DNA of 64,000 nt from Burkholderia sp. Its GTDB lineage: Bacteria; Pseudomonadota; Gammaproteobacteria; Burkholderiales; Burkholderiaceae. Position numbers and translations under genes: made by a program. The notes beneath the pieces were generated by a model. That model was not told where the DNA came from. It made no database searches and saw nothing but the letters and a program-made list of their open reading frames with translations. Location of the stretch: NCBI GenBank assembly GCA_031253835.1, contig JAIRVP010000072.1, positions 124,001 through 188,000 of the forward strand, read 5' to 3'. Shown here piece after piece: positions 45,100 to 55,173 of this stretch (position 1 is its first letter; each line of letters starts with the position of its first letter).

Positions 45100-45864
45100 A
45101 TGACGACCCATCTCACCGGAACGCGCGACGCATGGCTGGCCGAGCGCCGCGCACTGCTCGACGCCGAAAAGGCGCTGACGCGGCAAAGCGACGAACTTGC
45201 ACGGCGGCGCCAGGCGCTGCCGTGGGTGCGTGTCGACAAGACCTACCGGTTCGACACCGAAGACGGCCAGGCGACGCTCGACGACCTGTTCCGCGGCCGT
45301 TCGCAACTGCTCGTCTATCACTTCATGTTCGGCCCCGACTACAAGGCCGGCTGCCCGTCGTGCTCGGCGCTCGCCGACGGGTTCGACGGCTTTGCCGTGC
45401 ACCTGGCGCACCACGACGTGACGCTCTCGGCCGTGTCGCGCGCACCGCTTGCGAAGCTGCTCGCGTACCGGGAGCGGATGGGATGGACTTTCCCGTGGGC
45501 ATCGTCGGTCGGCAGCGATTTCAATTTCGACTTCAACGTGTCGTTCACCGAAACGCAGCAGCGTGCGGGCGACGTCGAATACAACTACGCGCGGGCCGGC
45601 CACGCGATGGACATGGATCCGCCACCGGCGCCCGTCGTGCAGTTTGCGGCGACCTGCGGCACCGACGCGGTCACGTATTCGCTCGACCGGCCGGGGATGA
45701 GCGCGTTCGTGCGCGAGGACGGCGCCGTCTATCACACGTACTCGACCTACGCGCGCGGGCTCGACGGGCTGTGGGGGATGTACCAGTGGCTCGATCGCGC
45801 GCCGCGCGGGCGCAACGAGGCCGGCCCGTGGTGGCGCCGTCACGACGAGTACGCGCGCGGCTGA
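45100..45864 (+). CDS. DUF899 thioredoxin-like protein
   Basis: 254 residues. The DUF899 features are present: LPWVRVDKTYRFDTEDGQATLDDLFRGRSQLLVYHFMFGPDYKAGCPSCSALADGF, in which C85 and C88 form a thioredoxin-like CPSC motif, then RERMGWTFPWASSVGSDFNFDFNVSF and AFVREDGAVYHTYSTYARGLDGLWGMYQWLDRAPRGRNE. The fold is thioredoxin/peroxiredoxin-like. No reaction is established for DUF899. GAAGGAGG lies about 10 bases before the ATG. It is divergent from the wHTH regulator and followed by a DUF2182 gene after 30 bases. Confidence 0.85.
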   Translation: MTTHLTGTRDAWLAERRALLDAEKALTRQSDELARRRQALPWVRVDKTYRFDTEDGQATLDDLFRGRSQLLVYHFMFGPDYKAGCPSCSALADGFDGFAVHLAHHDVTLSAVSRAPLAKLLAYRERMGWTFPWASSVGSDFNFDFNVSFTETQQRAGDVEYNYARAGHAMDMDPPPAPVVQFAATCGTDAVTYSLDRPGMSAFVREDGAVYHTYSTYARGLDGLWGMYQWLDRAPRGRNEAGPWWRRHDEYARG

Positions 45865-45894
45865 GCGCGGGCCGGCGACGGGCGGGCGCGCGTG

Positions 45895-46689
45895 ATGACT
45901 CGGTTGGCGTCCGGCGGGACGGGCCCTGATCCGCGAGCATTCGGGGTCGCGCTCGCGGCCGTGTTCGCCGTCGCCGTGACGGCGACCCTGGCGCAGCACG
46001 CGTCGATGGCCGCGATGGGCAGCGAGCCGATGGCCGGCGGCTGGATGGCGTCGGTCGCCTGGCTGCGGCCGTGCGGGCGGGGCGCCGGGCGCACGTTCGC
46101 GACGTTCGCCGGAATGTGGGGCGCGATGACGGTGGCGATGATGCTGCCGGTGCTGGCGCCGACGCTCTGGCGATATCGGCAGGGCATCGGCCCGTTGGCC
46201 ACCGTGCGTTCTGCCTGGCTCGTCGTCGTCGCGGGCGCCGGGTATTTCGCAGTGTGGATGGCGCTCGGGGCGCTCGTGTTTCCGGCTGGCGCCGCGCTGA
46301 CGGCCGCCGCCGTACGGGTGCCGGCGCTGGCCCGTGCGCTGCCGTTCGCGGCCGGGGCGGTCGTGTTGGCCGCGGGCGTGCTGCAATTCTCCGCATGGAA
46401 GGCGCGGCGGCTGGCGTGCTGCCGGCACGCGGACCCGTCGCGGGCGCGCGCCGGCGCGGCATGGCGGCACGGCGTGCGGGCCGCCATGCATTGCAGCGCC
46501 TGCTGCGGGAACCTGATGGCGATCGCGCTCGCGGCCGGCATGATGGACCTGCGCGTGATGGCCGCCGTGACGGTTGCGATTGCCGCCGAGCGCATCGTGC
46601 CGTCCGGCGCGCGTGTCGCGCGGATCGCCGGCTGCGTGGCGGTTGGCGGCGGCATCGCGATGATCGTGCGTGCGGCCGGGCTGCTATAA
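45895..46689 (+). CDS. DUF2182 integral membrane protein
   Basis: 264 residues with about seven membrane helices. The DUF2182 marks are FAGMWGAMTVAMMLPVLAPTLWRYR and the pair of late motifs CCRHADPSRARAGAAWRHGVRAAMHCSACCGNLMAIALAAGMMDLRVMAAVTVAIAAERI. The conserved Cys, His and Met residues are why the family is called a predicted metal-binding membrane protein. Transport or metal handling is a guess. GTG at 45892 and ATG at 45895 are adjacent; ATG is chosen. It is probably an operon with the DUF899 gene. Confidence 0.8.
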   Translation: MTRLASGGTGPDPRAFGVALAAVFAVAVTATLAQHASMAAMGSEPMAGGWMASVAWLRPCGRGAGRTFATFAGMWGAMTVAMMLPVLAPTLWRYRQGIGPLATVRSAWLVVVAGAGYFAVWMALGALVFPAGAALTAAAVRVPALARALPFAAGAVVLAAGVLQFSAWKARRLACCRHADPSRARAGAAWRHGVRAAMHCSACCGNLMAIALAAGMMDLRVMAAVTVAIAAERIVPSGARVARIAGCVAVGGGIAMIVRAAGLL

Positions 46690-46910
46690 CACAGGGTAGG
46701 CAGGCCGTTTCGGCACGTTGCCGGGCCGTGCTTCACCGTGGCCGCTACCGTCGCGTGACCCGTTCGCAACAGGCCGATGGGCTGCGTTGCCGCCCGTTGC
46801 GCGAATGGCTCGATGCAGCGGTGAAACGAAAGGCGATCGAAAACGAACCGAACCGCGATCCGAACGATTCGGCCCCCGAACGGCTGAAACCGGCTAAGCC
46901 GTTGTTCGTG

Positions 46911-46941
46911 TTGTGAAAATTCACGGCGCTTCGCGTATAAT
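46911..46941 (+). promoter_or_regulatory. guaB promoter
   Basis: A perfect -10 TATAAT occupies 46936-46941, 26 bases upstream of the guaB ATG. TTGTGA at 46911-46916 is a candidate -35 with a long 19-base spacer; TGAAAA at 46913-46918 gives 17 bases but a poorer match. Just before it is CCGAA-CGA-TTCGG (46860-46872) within a run of CGAAC motifs. The rest of the 278-base gap after the DUF2182 gene holds no gene I can support. Confidence 0.6.
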
Positions 46942-46967
46942 TCGCTTTTGCGCCCATAGGATTTGCC

Positions 46968-48428
46968 ATGCGTCTGATCCAAAAAGCACTCACTTTCGAT
47001 GACGTGCTCCTCGTTCCCGCCTTCTCCGACGTTCTCCCGCGCGACACCAGCCTCAAGACCAAGCTGACCCGCAACATCTCCCTGAACATGCCGCTCGTGT
47101 CCGCCGCGATGGACACGGTTACCGAAGGTCGCCTTGCGATCGCGATGGCACAGCAGGGTGGCGTCGGTATCGTCCACAAGAACCTCACGCCGGCCGAACA
47201 GGCCCGCGAGGTCGCGAAGGTCAAGCGTTTCGAGTCGGGCGTCGTCCGCGACCCGATCACGGTTCCGCCGCAAATGAAGGTGCGCGACGTGATCGCGCTG
47301 TCGCGCCAGCATGGCATCTCGGGTTTCCCGGTCGTCGAAGGCCCGCAGCTCGTCGGCATCGTCACGAACCGCGACCTGCGTTTCGAAACGCGCCTCGACG
47401 AGCCGGTCAAGTCGATCATGACGCCGCGCGAGCGCCTCGTCACGGTCAAGGAAGGCACGCCGCTCGCCGAAGCGAAGGCGCTGATGCACAGCCACCGCCT
47501 CGAGCGCGTGCTGGTCGTCAACGACGCGTTCGAACTGCGCGGCCTGATGACCGTCAAGGACATCACGAAGCAGACCGAGCACCCGGACGCGTGCAAGGAC
47601 GAACACGGCAAGCTGCGCGCAGGCGCGGCGGTCGGCGTCGGCCCGGACAACGAAGAGCGCGTCGAGCTGCTGGTGCAGGCCGGCGTCGACGTGATCGTCG
47701 TCGATACCGCGCACGGTCACAGCAAGGGCGTGCTCGAGCGCGTCCGCTGGGTCAAGCAGAATTACCCGCACGTCGAGGTGATCGGCGGCAACATCGCGAC
47801 GGCTGCCGCCGCGAAGGCGCTGGTCGAATACGGCGCGGACGCGGTCAAGGTCGGTATCGGCCCGGGCTCGATCTGCACGACGCGGATCGTCGCGGGCGTC
47901 GGCGTGCCGCAGATCAGCGCGATCGCGAACGTCGCGGAAGCGCTGAAGGGCACCGGCGTGCCGTGCATCGCCGACGGCGGCGTGCGCTTCTCGGGCGACG
48001 TGTCGAAGGCCCTCGCGGCCGGCGCGAACGCGGTGATGATGGGCAGCATGCTCGCGGGCACCGAAGAGGCGCCGGGCGACGTGTTCCTGTATCAGGGCCG
48101 CCAGTACAAGTCGTATCGCGGCATGGGTTCGGTCGGTGCGATGAAGGACGGCGCGGCAGACCGCTACTTCCAGGACAACTCGGCGAACATCGACAAGCTC
48201 GTGCCGGAAGGCATCGAAGGCCGCGTCGCGTACAAGGGTTCGGTCAACGCGATCCTGTTCCAGCTGGTCGGCGGCGTGCGCGCCAGCATGGGCTATTGCG
48301 GCTGCCGTACGATCGACGAGCTGCACGACAAGGCCGAATTCGTCCAGATCACCGCGGCGGGCATGCGCGAGTCGCACGTGCACGACGTGCAGATCACGAA
48401 GGAAGCACCGAACTACCACGTGGACTGA
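46968..48428 (+). CDS. guaB: inosine-5'-monophosphate dehydrogenase
   Basis: 486 residues. The TIM barrel is interrupted by two CBS domains (about 90-205: DPITVPPQMKVRDVIALSRQHGISGFPVVEG and MTPRERLVTVKEGTPLAEAKALMHSHRLERVLVV). The catalytic C303 is in GPGSICTTRIVAGVG, and the flap contains the RYFQDN-type motif (AADRYFQDNSANIDKLVPEGIEGRV). It oxidises IMP to XMP, the first GMP-specific step. guaA follows after one small gene. Confidence 0.97.
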   Translation: MRLIQKALTFDDVLLVPAFSDVLPRDTSLKTKLTRNISLNMPLVSAAMDTVTEGRLAIAMAQQGGVGIVHKNLTPAEQAREVAKVKRFESGVVRDPITVPPQMKVRDVIALSRQHGISGFPVVEGPQLVGIVTNRDLRFETRLDEPVKSIMTPRERLVTVKEGTPLAEAKALMHSHRLERVLVVNDAFELRGLMTVKDITKQTEHPDACKDEHGKLRAGAAVGVGPDNEERVELLVQAGVDVIVVDTAHGHSKGVLERVRWVKQNYPHVEVIGGNIATAAAAKALVEYGADAVKVGIGPGSICTTRIVAGVGVPQISAIANVAEALKGTGVPCIADGGVRFSGDVSKALAAGANAVMMGSMLAGTEEAPGDVFLYQGRQYKSYRGMGSVGAMKDGAADRYFQDNSANIDKLVPEGIEGRVAYKGSVNAILFQLVGGVRASMGYCGCRTIDELHDKAEFVQITAAGMRESHVHDVQITKEAPNYHVD

Positions 48429-48434
48429 TCGCCG

Positions 48435-49040
48435 ATGAAACCGCTGCTGCGAGCCGTGCTGATTCTCGATGCCGTGCTGCTGCTGGCGTTCGGCGTGCTG
48501 TTCGTGCTGACGCCCTGGCAGTCGCTGTTCAATGCGCTGCAACTGCAGAACATCCAGCCGGCGATGCTCGGCCAGGCGTTCGGCATCGCGTTGCTCGGGC
48601 TCGCGTGGCTCGCGTTTCATGCGGCGTTCAACGGTGACCTTACGGCGCCGGTGGCGCGGTCGGTCGGCCACGTGTACTGGCTGACCGGCGTGCTGACGAT
48701 CGTCTGGTCGCTCGGCGCCGGCAGCGGTCCCGCGCTGGCGGCGGCAGGCAGGGTGCTGTCGGTCGTGGCCGGTGTCGTGCTGATCCTGCTGGGCCTCGGC
48801 GGCGTGCGGATCGCATCGGCCGTGCGCCGGCGCGAGAAGGCGCAAGCGCTCGAGGCGCGCGCACCGGCGCAGCGTCCGGCCGAGCCGGCGATGGCGCCGG
48901 CGTCGTCGCCCGCACCGCAGCGCGTCGAGCCCGTCGTCAGCCGCCCCGCGGCGCCTGCGGCATCGTCGCCGGCTTCATCCGGTTCCAGTCAGTCGTCAGG
49001 CGGCGTCGCACTCGACGAACGCCCGCCGATGCAGGATTGA
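48435..49040 (+). CDS. small membrane protein between guaB and guaA
   Basis: 201 residues. Four membrane helices fill about 1-125 (AVLILDAVLLLAFGVLFVL; AMLGQAFGIALLGLAWLAF; VGHVYWLTGVLTIVWSLGA; VLSVVAGVVLILLGLGGV). The rest is a soluble, disordered tail rich in A, P, S and E. No catalytic motif is visible. It starts 6 bases after guaB, so it shares that message. Presence between guaB and guaA is a Burkholderia habit as I recall it. Function unknown. Confidence 0.75.
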   Translation: MKPLLRAVLILDAVLLLAFGVLFVLTPWQSLFNALQLQNIQPAMLGQAFGIALLGLAWLAFHAAFNGDLTAPVARSVGHVYWLTGVLTIVWSLGAGSGPALAAAGRVLSVVAGVVLILLGLGGVRIASAVRRREKAQALEARAPAQRPAEPAMAPASSPAPQRVEPVVSRPAAPAASSPASSGSSQSSGGVALDERPPMQD

Positions 49041-49147
49041 CCGGCGATGCGTCGCGCGAGCCGCCTGCCGCCCGACGCCGCTGTCCATGCTTTTGACGCA
49101 GCGCTTCGTGCGCTGCTTTTCTCATTCTCTTCATCCCGTCCGCAGCC

Positions 49148-50767
<1,620 letters not shown>

Positions 50768-50891
50768 GCATCGCGGCCGAATCGGCGTTCGGGTTCGCTT
50801 GCGTCGTTGCGCTTTGGTTGATGGCGCGATAGTTCGTTAGCGGATTGCCGGTTCGGTTCGTCTGCTGTCCGGGCTCCGGTCCGGGCAAAAA

Positions 50892-50919
50892 AAACGGCTT
50901 GGCGGTTGCCAAGCCGTTT
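50892..50919 (+). terminator. guaA terminator
   Basis: A perfect 12-bp stem (50892-50903 with 50908-50919), loop GGTT, has an A-run before and TTTGTCGTT after. On the opposite strand it can also end the exonuclease message. Confidence 0.8.
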
Positions 50920-50976
50920 GTCGTTAACGCGTCGTCCGGTTCAGGAGACGTCGCGTCTTCATTCGTGACCGGATGC

Positions 50977-51594
50977 TCACACGTGCGCACGCCCGAGCGA
51001 GCGCAGATACATCGGCACCTTCGCCTTGCTCGTCGCCTGGACTCGCGCCATCAGCGCGTGATCGATCCGATCCAGCCCGTACGTCCGCGCGATGTCGTGC
51101 TGCAACCGGCACCACAGGTGGCCGGCCATCTCGGCATCGACCATCGCCCGGTGCGCGCGGCCCGATTTCGGCAACCGCAGCATCTCGACCAGATTCGACA
51201 GGCGGTGACTCTGGGCGTCCGGGTAGATCCGTCTCGCCACCAGCATCGTGCACGCGAAGGCATGCTCGGCCGACATGCCGAGCAGCCCGAGTTCCGACTG
51301 CCAGAAGCGCTTGTCGAAACCGGCGTTGTGGGCGACGACGGCATGCTTGCCGACGAATGCCGCTGCTTCCTTCATGACTTCGGACGCCGGCGGCGCCGAT
51401 GCAATCATGTCGTTCGTGATGCCGGTGAGCGCGACGACGTCGGACGGGATGCGCCTGCCCGCGTTCATCAGGCTCTGGAAACGGTCGACGACCTGCCCGT
51501 CACGCAGGAGGATGACGGCGATCTCGGTCGCACGGTCGCCCATGTTCGGCGACAGCCCGGTGGTTTCGAAGTCCAGTACCGCGACGGTTTGCAT
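50977..51594 (-). CDS. DnaQ-like 3'-5' exonuclease (DEDDh)
   Basis: 205 residues. The three exonuclease motifs are VLDFETTG (D8, E10), HNAGFDKRFW (ExoII aspartate) and HRAMVDAEM (ExoIII, His and Asp, the DEDDh form). The domain resembles DNA polymerase III epsilon subunits and stand-alone exonucleases used in repair or RNA turnover; it is too short and different to be called DnaQ itself. The ATG at 51594 has AGGA 7 bases upstream. Another ATG at 51615 would add seven residues but has a poor ribosome binding site. Confidence 0.85.
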   Translation of the reverse strand: MQTVAVLDFETTGLSPNMGDRATEIAVILLRDGQVVDRFQSLMNAGRRIPSDVVALTGITNDMIASAPPASEVMKEAAAFVGKHAVVAHNAGFDKRFWQSELGLLGMSAEHAFACTMLVARRIYPDAQSHRLSNLVEMLRLPKSGRAHRAMVDAEMAGHLWCRLQHDIARTYGLDRIDHALMARVQATSKAKVPMYLRSLGRAHV

Positions 51595-51765
51595 GGTTGA
51601 ATCCTGCTGCTTCATGGGGTGGCGTTTGGTGTGGCCGAGAGGGTAGCATCTTCGGGCCTGCGATAGACTCGTTCGGCCCGAGAAACGCGCGTTCTCGCCC
51701 ATTCACCGTTTGCGATCCGCCGCCATGCTGCCGTGCCCTCGCTGACCGTGCCCGATGCATGATCG

Positions 51766-52443
51766 TCATGCGGCAACCCCGCTCGCACCCTCGATCATCC
51801 GGATCGAGCCCGTGGTTTGCCCTGCACCTTGCCGGATGCTGAATTCGATCAGTTCTTCATAGATCTCCCGTTGCCCGGCCGGCAGCACGGGCAGCAGCGT
51901 TTCGCGGCGCTTGTCCGCGTCGAACATCGATTCCACCAGCCAACCCGTCAGGTAGAGCGCCGCCAGGCATCCGCCCGCCGTCGCGACGTTGCCGTGACAC
52001 ACCAGTGGTTGCGCCGGCGCCTGCAGCCCGTGTGCGAGCAAGCCGTCCCGCGCGTCGGGATGGGTGGTCGCCCGGCGCTGCGGCAGCAGCCCGAGCCGTT
52101 CGAGAATGAAGGCGCCCGCACAGATCGACCCGACATGCTGGCGTGCCGGATCGAGATCGAACGAGGGCAGGAAGTCCGGGCTCGCCAGCGCGGCCGGTAT
52201 CCCTTGCTTGCCGCTCGAGAACAACACGGCATCGGCGCGATTGGCGTCCGACAGCGGACCGTGAACGGGAATGGGCAGCCCGTGCGCTGAATGCAGCACC
52301 GGCTGCGCGCCAAGAATCCGGACGCGCCAGTCCGTGGTGTTGCGCCCGAGCATGTCCCACATCAGGAACAGGTCGAGGTCGGTGAACCGGTCGAATGCAA
52401 CGAGGACGATGTCTTTCAACGCGAACTCCGTGAGGGGGGCCAT
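51766..52443 (-). CDS. DJ-1/PfpI-family protein
   Basis: 225 residues of the class I glutamine amidotransferase-like fold. The nucleophile cysteine C108 lies in HVGSICAGAFILERLGLLPQRRATTHPDA, the DJ-1/PfpI elbow. The protein lacks an AraC-type DNA-binding tail, so it is an enzyme-like member rather than a GATase-like AraC regulator. Close relatives include isocyanide hydratases, but I cannot decide. Divergent from a TetR regulator with a shared operator-like palindrome. Confidence 0.8.
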   Translation of the reverse strand: MAPLTEFALKDIVLVAFDRFTDLDLFLMWDMLGRNTTDWRVRILGAQPVLHSAHGLPIPVHGPLSDANRADAVLFSSGKQGIPAALASPDFLPSFDLDPARQHVGSICAGAFILERLGLLPQRRATTHPDARDGLLAHGLQAPAQPLVCHGNVATAGGCLAALYLTGWLVESMFDADKRRETLLPVLPAGQREIYEELIEFSIRQGAGQTTGSIRMIEGASGVAA

Positions 52444-52487
52444 GCGGGATGCGTCGGCGCCCGTGATAGAGTTCGCAGCCTAACTGT

Positions 52488-52516
52488 CCATACCGCTCCA
52501 TACACAGCCTGTATGG
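52488..52516. promoter_or_regulatory. candidate TetR operator
   Basis: A perfect palindrome CCATACA-CAGCC-TGTATGG spans 52498-52516. An extra half-site CCATAC sits at 52488-52493. The palindrome lies in the 69-base gap between the divergent DJ-1/PfpI and TetR genes and touches the first possible TetR start codon (52513). Confidence 0.55.
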
Positions 52517-53079
52517 CGATGCCGATGCGCACACTGACTCGAAACGACTGGATCGCAGCGGGCTTCGACGCCCTCGACGGGGAAGGCCATGCGGGTATTT
52601 CGGCCGAAAGCCTCGCGCGACGGCTGAACGTGACCCGCGGCTCGTTCTATCACCACTTCCGCAATCGCGAAGACTTCGTCAGGTCGCTGCTGACCGCGTG
52701 GGAGGACGACTACACGTCACGCATGCTCGCGTACGCGGCGGACGGTCGCGGCGCGGGCGACACGCTGGCGCGCTACCTGCGCATTGCCGCGGAAAAGCAG
52801 CCGGGACGCGAGGTGGCGATCCGCGCGTGGGCATTGCAGGATCCGCTGGTTGCGGAATTCCAGCAGCGTGTCGATGCCGCGCGGCTCGCGTTCGCGGTCG
52901 ACACCTCCCGTCGCTGGGTTCGCATGCCGGGCGAAGCCGAGATCGTGGGGCAGGTCGCGCACCTGTGCCTGATCGGCGGCCAGCAGGCCGGGCTGCGGCG
53001 TGACGCTGAGCGGTTCAATCATTTCATGCAGCGCGCGTTCTCGGTCGCCGAGCGTGTGCTGTCGCGTCGACGCGTGTAA
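52513..53079 (+). CDS. TetR/AcrR-family regulator
   Basis: 188 residues. The N-terminal helix-turn-helix is ISAESLARRLNVTRGSFYHHFRNREDFVRSLLTAWE (about 26-62). The remaining helical domain (ARYLRIAAEKQPGREVAIRAWALQDPLVAEFQQRV) would bind a ligand. ATGs at 52513, 52519 and 52525 are all possible; none has a clear ribosome binding site, and the first overlaps the palindrome. It probably represses the divergent DJ-1/PfpI gene and itself. Confidence 0.85.
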   Translation: MAMPMRTLTRNDWIAAGFDALDGEGHAGISAESLARRLNVTRGSFYHHFRNREDFVRSLLTAWEDDYTSRMLAYAADGRGAGDTLARYLRIAAEKQPGREVAIRAWALQDPLVAEFQQRVDAARLAFAVDTSRRWVRMPGEAEIVGQVAHLCLIGGQQAGLRRDAERFNHFMQRAFSVAERVLSRRRV

Positions 53080-53143
53080 TCGCGTGAGGCGTGCATCGGA
53101 TCGATGCCGCACGCATTGATGTCACGCGTTTTCCCGATCCTGC

Positions 53144-53593
53144 TCAGGCCTGCTTGCCACCACGATAACGAAGGTGAATCAGCGGATAAGGCCGGCCTTG
53201 TCCATCCAGCGCCGATCGCCCGCAGCGCTCGAACCCGAGCCGCTCGTAGAATCCCGTCGCCGCTTCGTTCTGCTCGTTGACGTCGGTCGTCAAATCGGGA
53301 TGGCGCTCGAGCGCATCTTCGACCAGCCGCCGCCCGACACCCGCGCCATGGCGGTCGGGATCGACGAACAGTGCTTCCATGTGACTGCCGTCGAGCAGCA
53401 TGAAGCCGATCGGGCGGTCGTGCTCGTCGACAGCCAGGTCGAGCGGCGCGGCCGGCAGGAACGTGACGACTTCGGATTCGATTGCGCGACGGTCGTCGTC
53501 GCTCAGGAAGCGGTGCGTCGCATCGACGGCACGGCGCCAGATATCCAGCACGCGTGTGCCGTCGGCTTCGGTGGATCGGCGAATTCTGATCAT
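53144..53593 (-). CDS. GNAT-family N-acetyltransferase
   Basis: 149 residues. The acetyl-CoA loop is LFVDPDRHGAGVGRRLVEDAL (the R/Q-x-x-G-x-G/A type), followed by TDVNEQNEAATGFYERLGFERCGRSALDGQGRPYPLIHLR. It belongs to the YafP/PhnO-like small acetyltransferases. Substrate unknown. The open frame extends to 53638, but MIRIRRSTEADG is the GNAT-like start. It converges with the TetR gene. Confidence 0.82.
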   Translation of the reverse strand: MIRIRRSTEADGTRVLDIWRRAVDATHRFLSDDDRRAIESEVVTFLPAAPLDLAVDEHDRPIGFMLLDGSHMEALFVDPDRHGAGVGRRLVEDALERHPDLTTDVNEQNEAATGFYERLGFERCGRSALDGQGRPYPLIHLRYRGGKQA

Positions 53594-53692
53594 GATTTTT
53601 AATGTGGTGTGATCCGGTGCCCGGCGGGTGGCCTGCACCGTGATGGATCGAACGCGTCGTCCGCGCGGTAGTGCGGAAACGACTGCGACGTT

Positions 53693-54181
53693 TCAAGCGG
53701 GCGGGCGCCGCGCGTCGCCCAGCGATGCCGCCCGTTCGATCGCCCGCCGCGCGACGTCGCGCACGCCCGCGCTCATCGGCAGATCGTCGCGGTCGAGTTC
53801 GTCGAGGCCGAACCAGCGTGCGTCGAGCGCATCGTCGCCGGCGGCAGGCGTGCCGCGCAACCATCGGCACAGCACCGCGACCATGATGAAATGCTGGCGC
53901 ACGGCGCCGTCGGCATCGTAATCGAACGCATCCAGCGCGGTAAAGGCATCGAGCGCCGCGACCTCGACCGTCGTTTCTTCGGCGATCTCGCGAACGACCG
54001 CGTCCGCGATCGGCTCGCCCGGTTCGATCTTGCCGCCGGGGAACCCCCAGCAGCCCGCATCGGGCGGATTCGCGCGGCGTACGAGCAGCACGTCGCGTTC
54101 GCGCAGCACGATGCCGATCACGGCGGGAACGGGGCGCACGGATGCAGCGGCGCCGATGGCGGCGTGCGACGATCGCGACAT
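53693..54181 (-). CDS. Nudix hydrolase
   Basis: 162 residues. The Nudix box begins GGKIEPGE (49-56) and reads REIAEETTV (64-72), with the metal glutamates present; the usual glycine before the final aliphatic residue is threonine. The start VPAVIGIVLRERDVLLVRRANPPDAGCWGFPGG resembles ADP-ribose pyrophosphatase-like and MutT-like enzymes. Substrate unknown. It follows the dehydrogenase gene by 8 bases. Confidence 0.85.
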   Translation of the reverse strand: MSRSSHAAIGAAASVRPVPAVIGIVLRERDVLLVRRANPPDAGCWGFPGGKIEPGEPIADAVVREIAEETTVEVAALDAFTALDAFDYDADGAVRQHFIMVAVLCRWLRGTPAAGDDALDARWFGLDELDRDDLPMSAGVRDVARRAIERAASLGDARRPPA

Positions 54182-54189
54182 GGCCGCGC

Positions 54190-55068
54190 CTATGCGTCGG
54201 TGCGTTGTTCGATCGCGCGGATCACGGCGACCATGTCGTCCGCCCCATGTCCGGCCTTTTCCGTCTCGCCGTAAAGCGCGTGACAGATGTCGAGCAGCGG
54301 CGACGCGATGCCGATGCTGCGCGCGGATTCGGCGACGAGGCGCGCGTTCTTCAGCACGTCGGTGATCGCGGCCTGCACCGAGAAATCCGCCGCGACGAGC
54401 TTGCCGAGCTTCACGCGCGACACGTCGCTTGCCATCGGGCCGGCGTTCAGCACGTCGGCGAAGCGTGCGAGGTCGATGCCGTGACGTTGCGCGAAATGCG
54501 TGGCTTCGGTCAGGCCGGTGACCATCGTGATCAGGAACAGGTTGACGGCGAGCTTCATCGTCAGCGCCGACGGCACGTCGCCGCAGACGAAGCTGTCGCG
54601 GCACAGCGGCTTCACGAGCGGGCGCACGGCGTCGACGTCGTCCGGTGCGCCGGCCAGCATCACGACGAGCTGGCCCGCTTCGGCCGGCTTGCGCGAGCCC
54701 GACACGGGCGCCTCGACGTAGCGGCCCGACGCGGCGGCGATCTCATCGGCGAGCGTACGCGAATACTCGGGCGCGTTGGTGCCCATGTTCACGATCGTAT
54801 GACCGCCGACGCGTTCGGCAAAGCCGGGCGTGCCGCGCGCGAGGACGGCGTCGATTGCCGCGTCGTTCGCGAGCATCAGGATCACGGTGCGGCAGGATGC
54901 GAATACGTCGTCGACGTGCTCGGCGATGCGTGCGCCGGCGTCGCGCAACGCATCGTCGCTGCCGTGCGACCGGCTCCATGCGACGAGCGGCGTGCCGGCC
55001 CGCGCGAGATTGAGCGCCATCGGCGTGCCCATCACGCCGAGGCCGATGAATCCGACTGCGGTTTGCAT
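54190..55068 (-). CDS. NAD(P)-dependent beta-hydroxyacid dehydrogenase
   Basis: 292 residues of the 3-hydroxyisobutyrate/6-phosphogluconate dehydrogenase superfamily. The nucleotide loop is GFIGLGVMGTPMALNL (6-21). The substrate motif VSGS is at 122-125 (EAPVSGSRKPAEAGQLVVML), and the catalytic lysine is K172 (ALTMKLAVNLFLI). Family members reduce or oxidise small beta-hydroxy acids such as 3-hydroxyisobutyrate, tartronate semialdehyde or GHB. No pathway genes lie beside it apart from the Nudix gene, so the substrate is open. Confidence 0.88.
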   Translation of the reverse strand: MQTAVGFIGLGVMGTPMALNLARAGTPLVAWSRSHGSDDALRDAGARIAEHVDDVFASCRTVILMLANDAAIDAVLARGTPGFAERVGGHTIVNMGTNAPEYSRTLADEIAAASGRYVEAPVSGSRKPAEAGQLVVMLAGAPDDVDAVRPLVKPLCRDSFVCGDVPSALTMKLAVNLFLITMVTGLTEATHFAQRHGIDLARFADVLNAGPMASDVSRVKLGKLVAADFSVQAAITDVLKNARLVAESARSIGIASPLLDICHALYGETEKAGHGADDMVAVIRAIEQRTDA

Positions 55069-55173
55069 GTCCTTGCTCCCACGGTGGGTGGAGAAGATCG
55101 TGGGCGTCAGTATCGCAGCGTTTCCGCACGCCTGCATCTCGCCTGCGAACCCGCGGGAGCGGTACGGCGGGCG

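Noticed and set aside
45840..48845. 1001-codon minus-strand frame across DUF2182, guaB and neighbours
   Set aside because: Shadow of well-supported plus-strand genes; it also reads through the guaB promoter.
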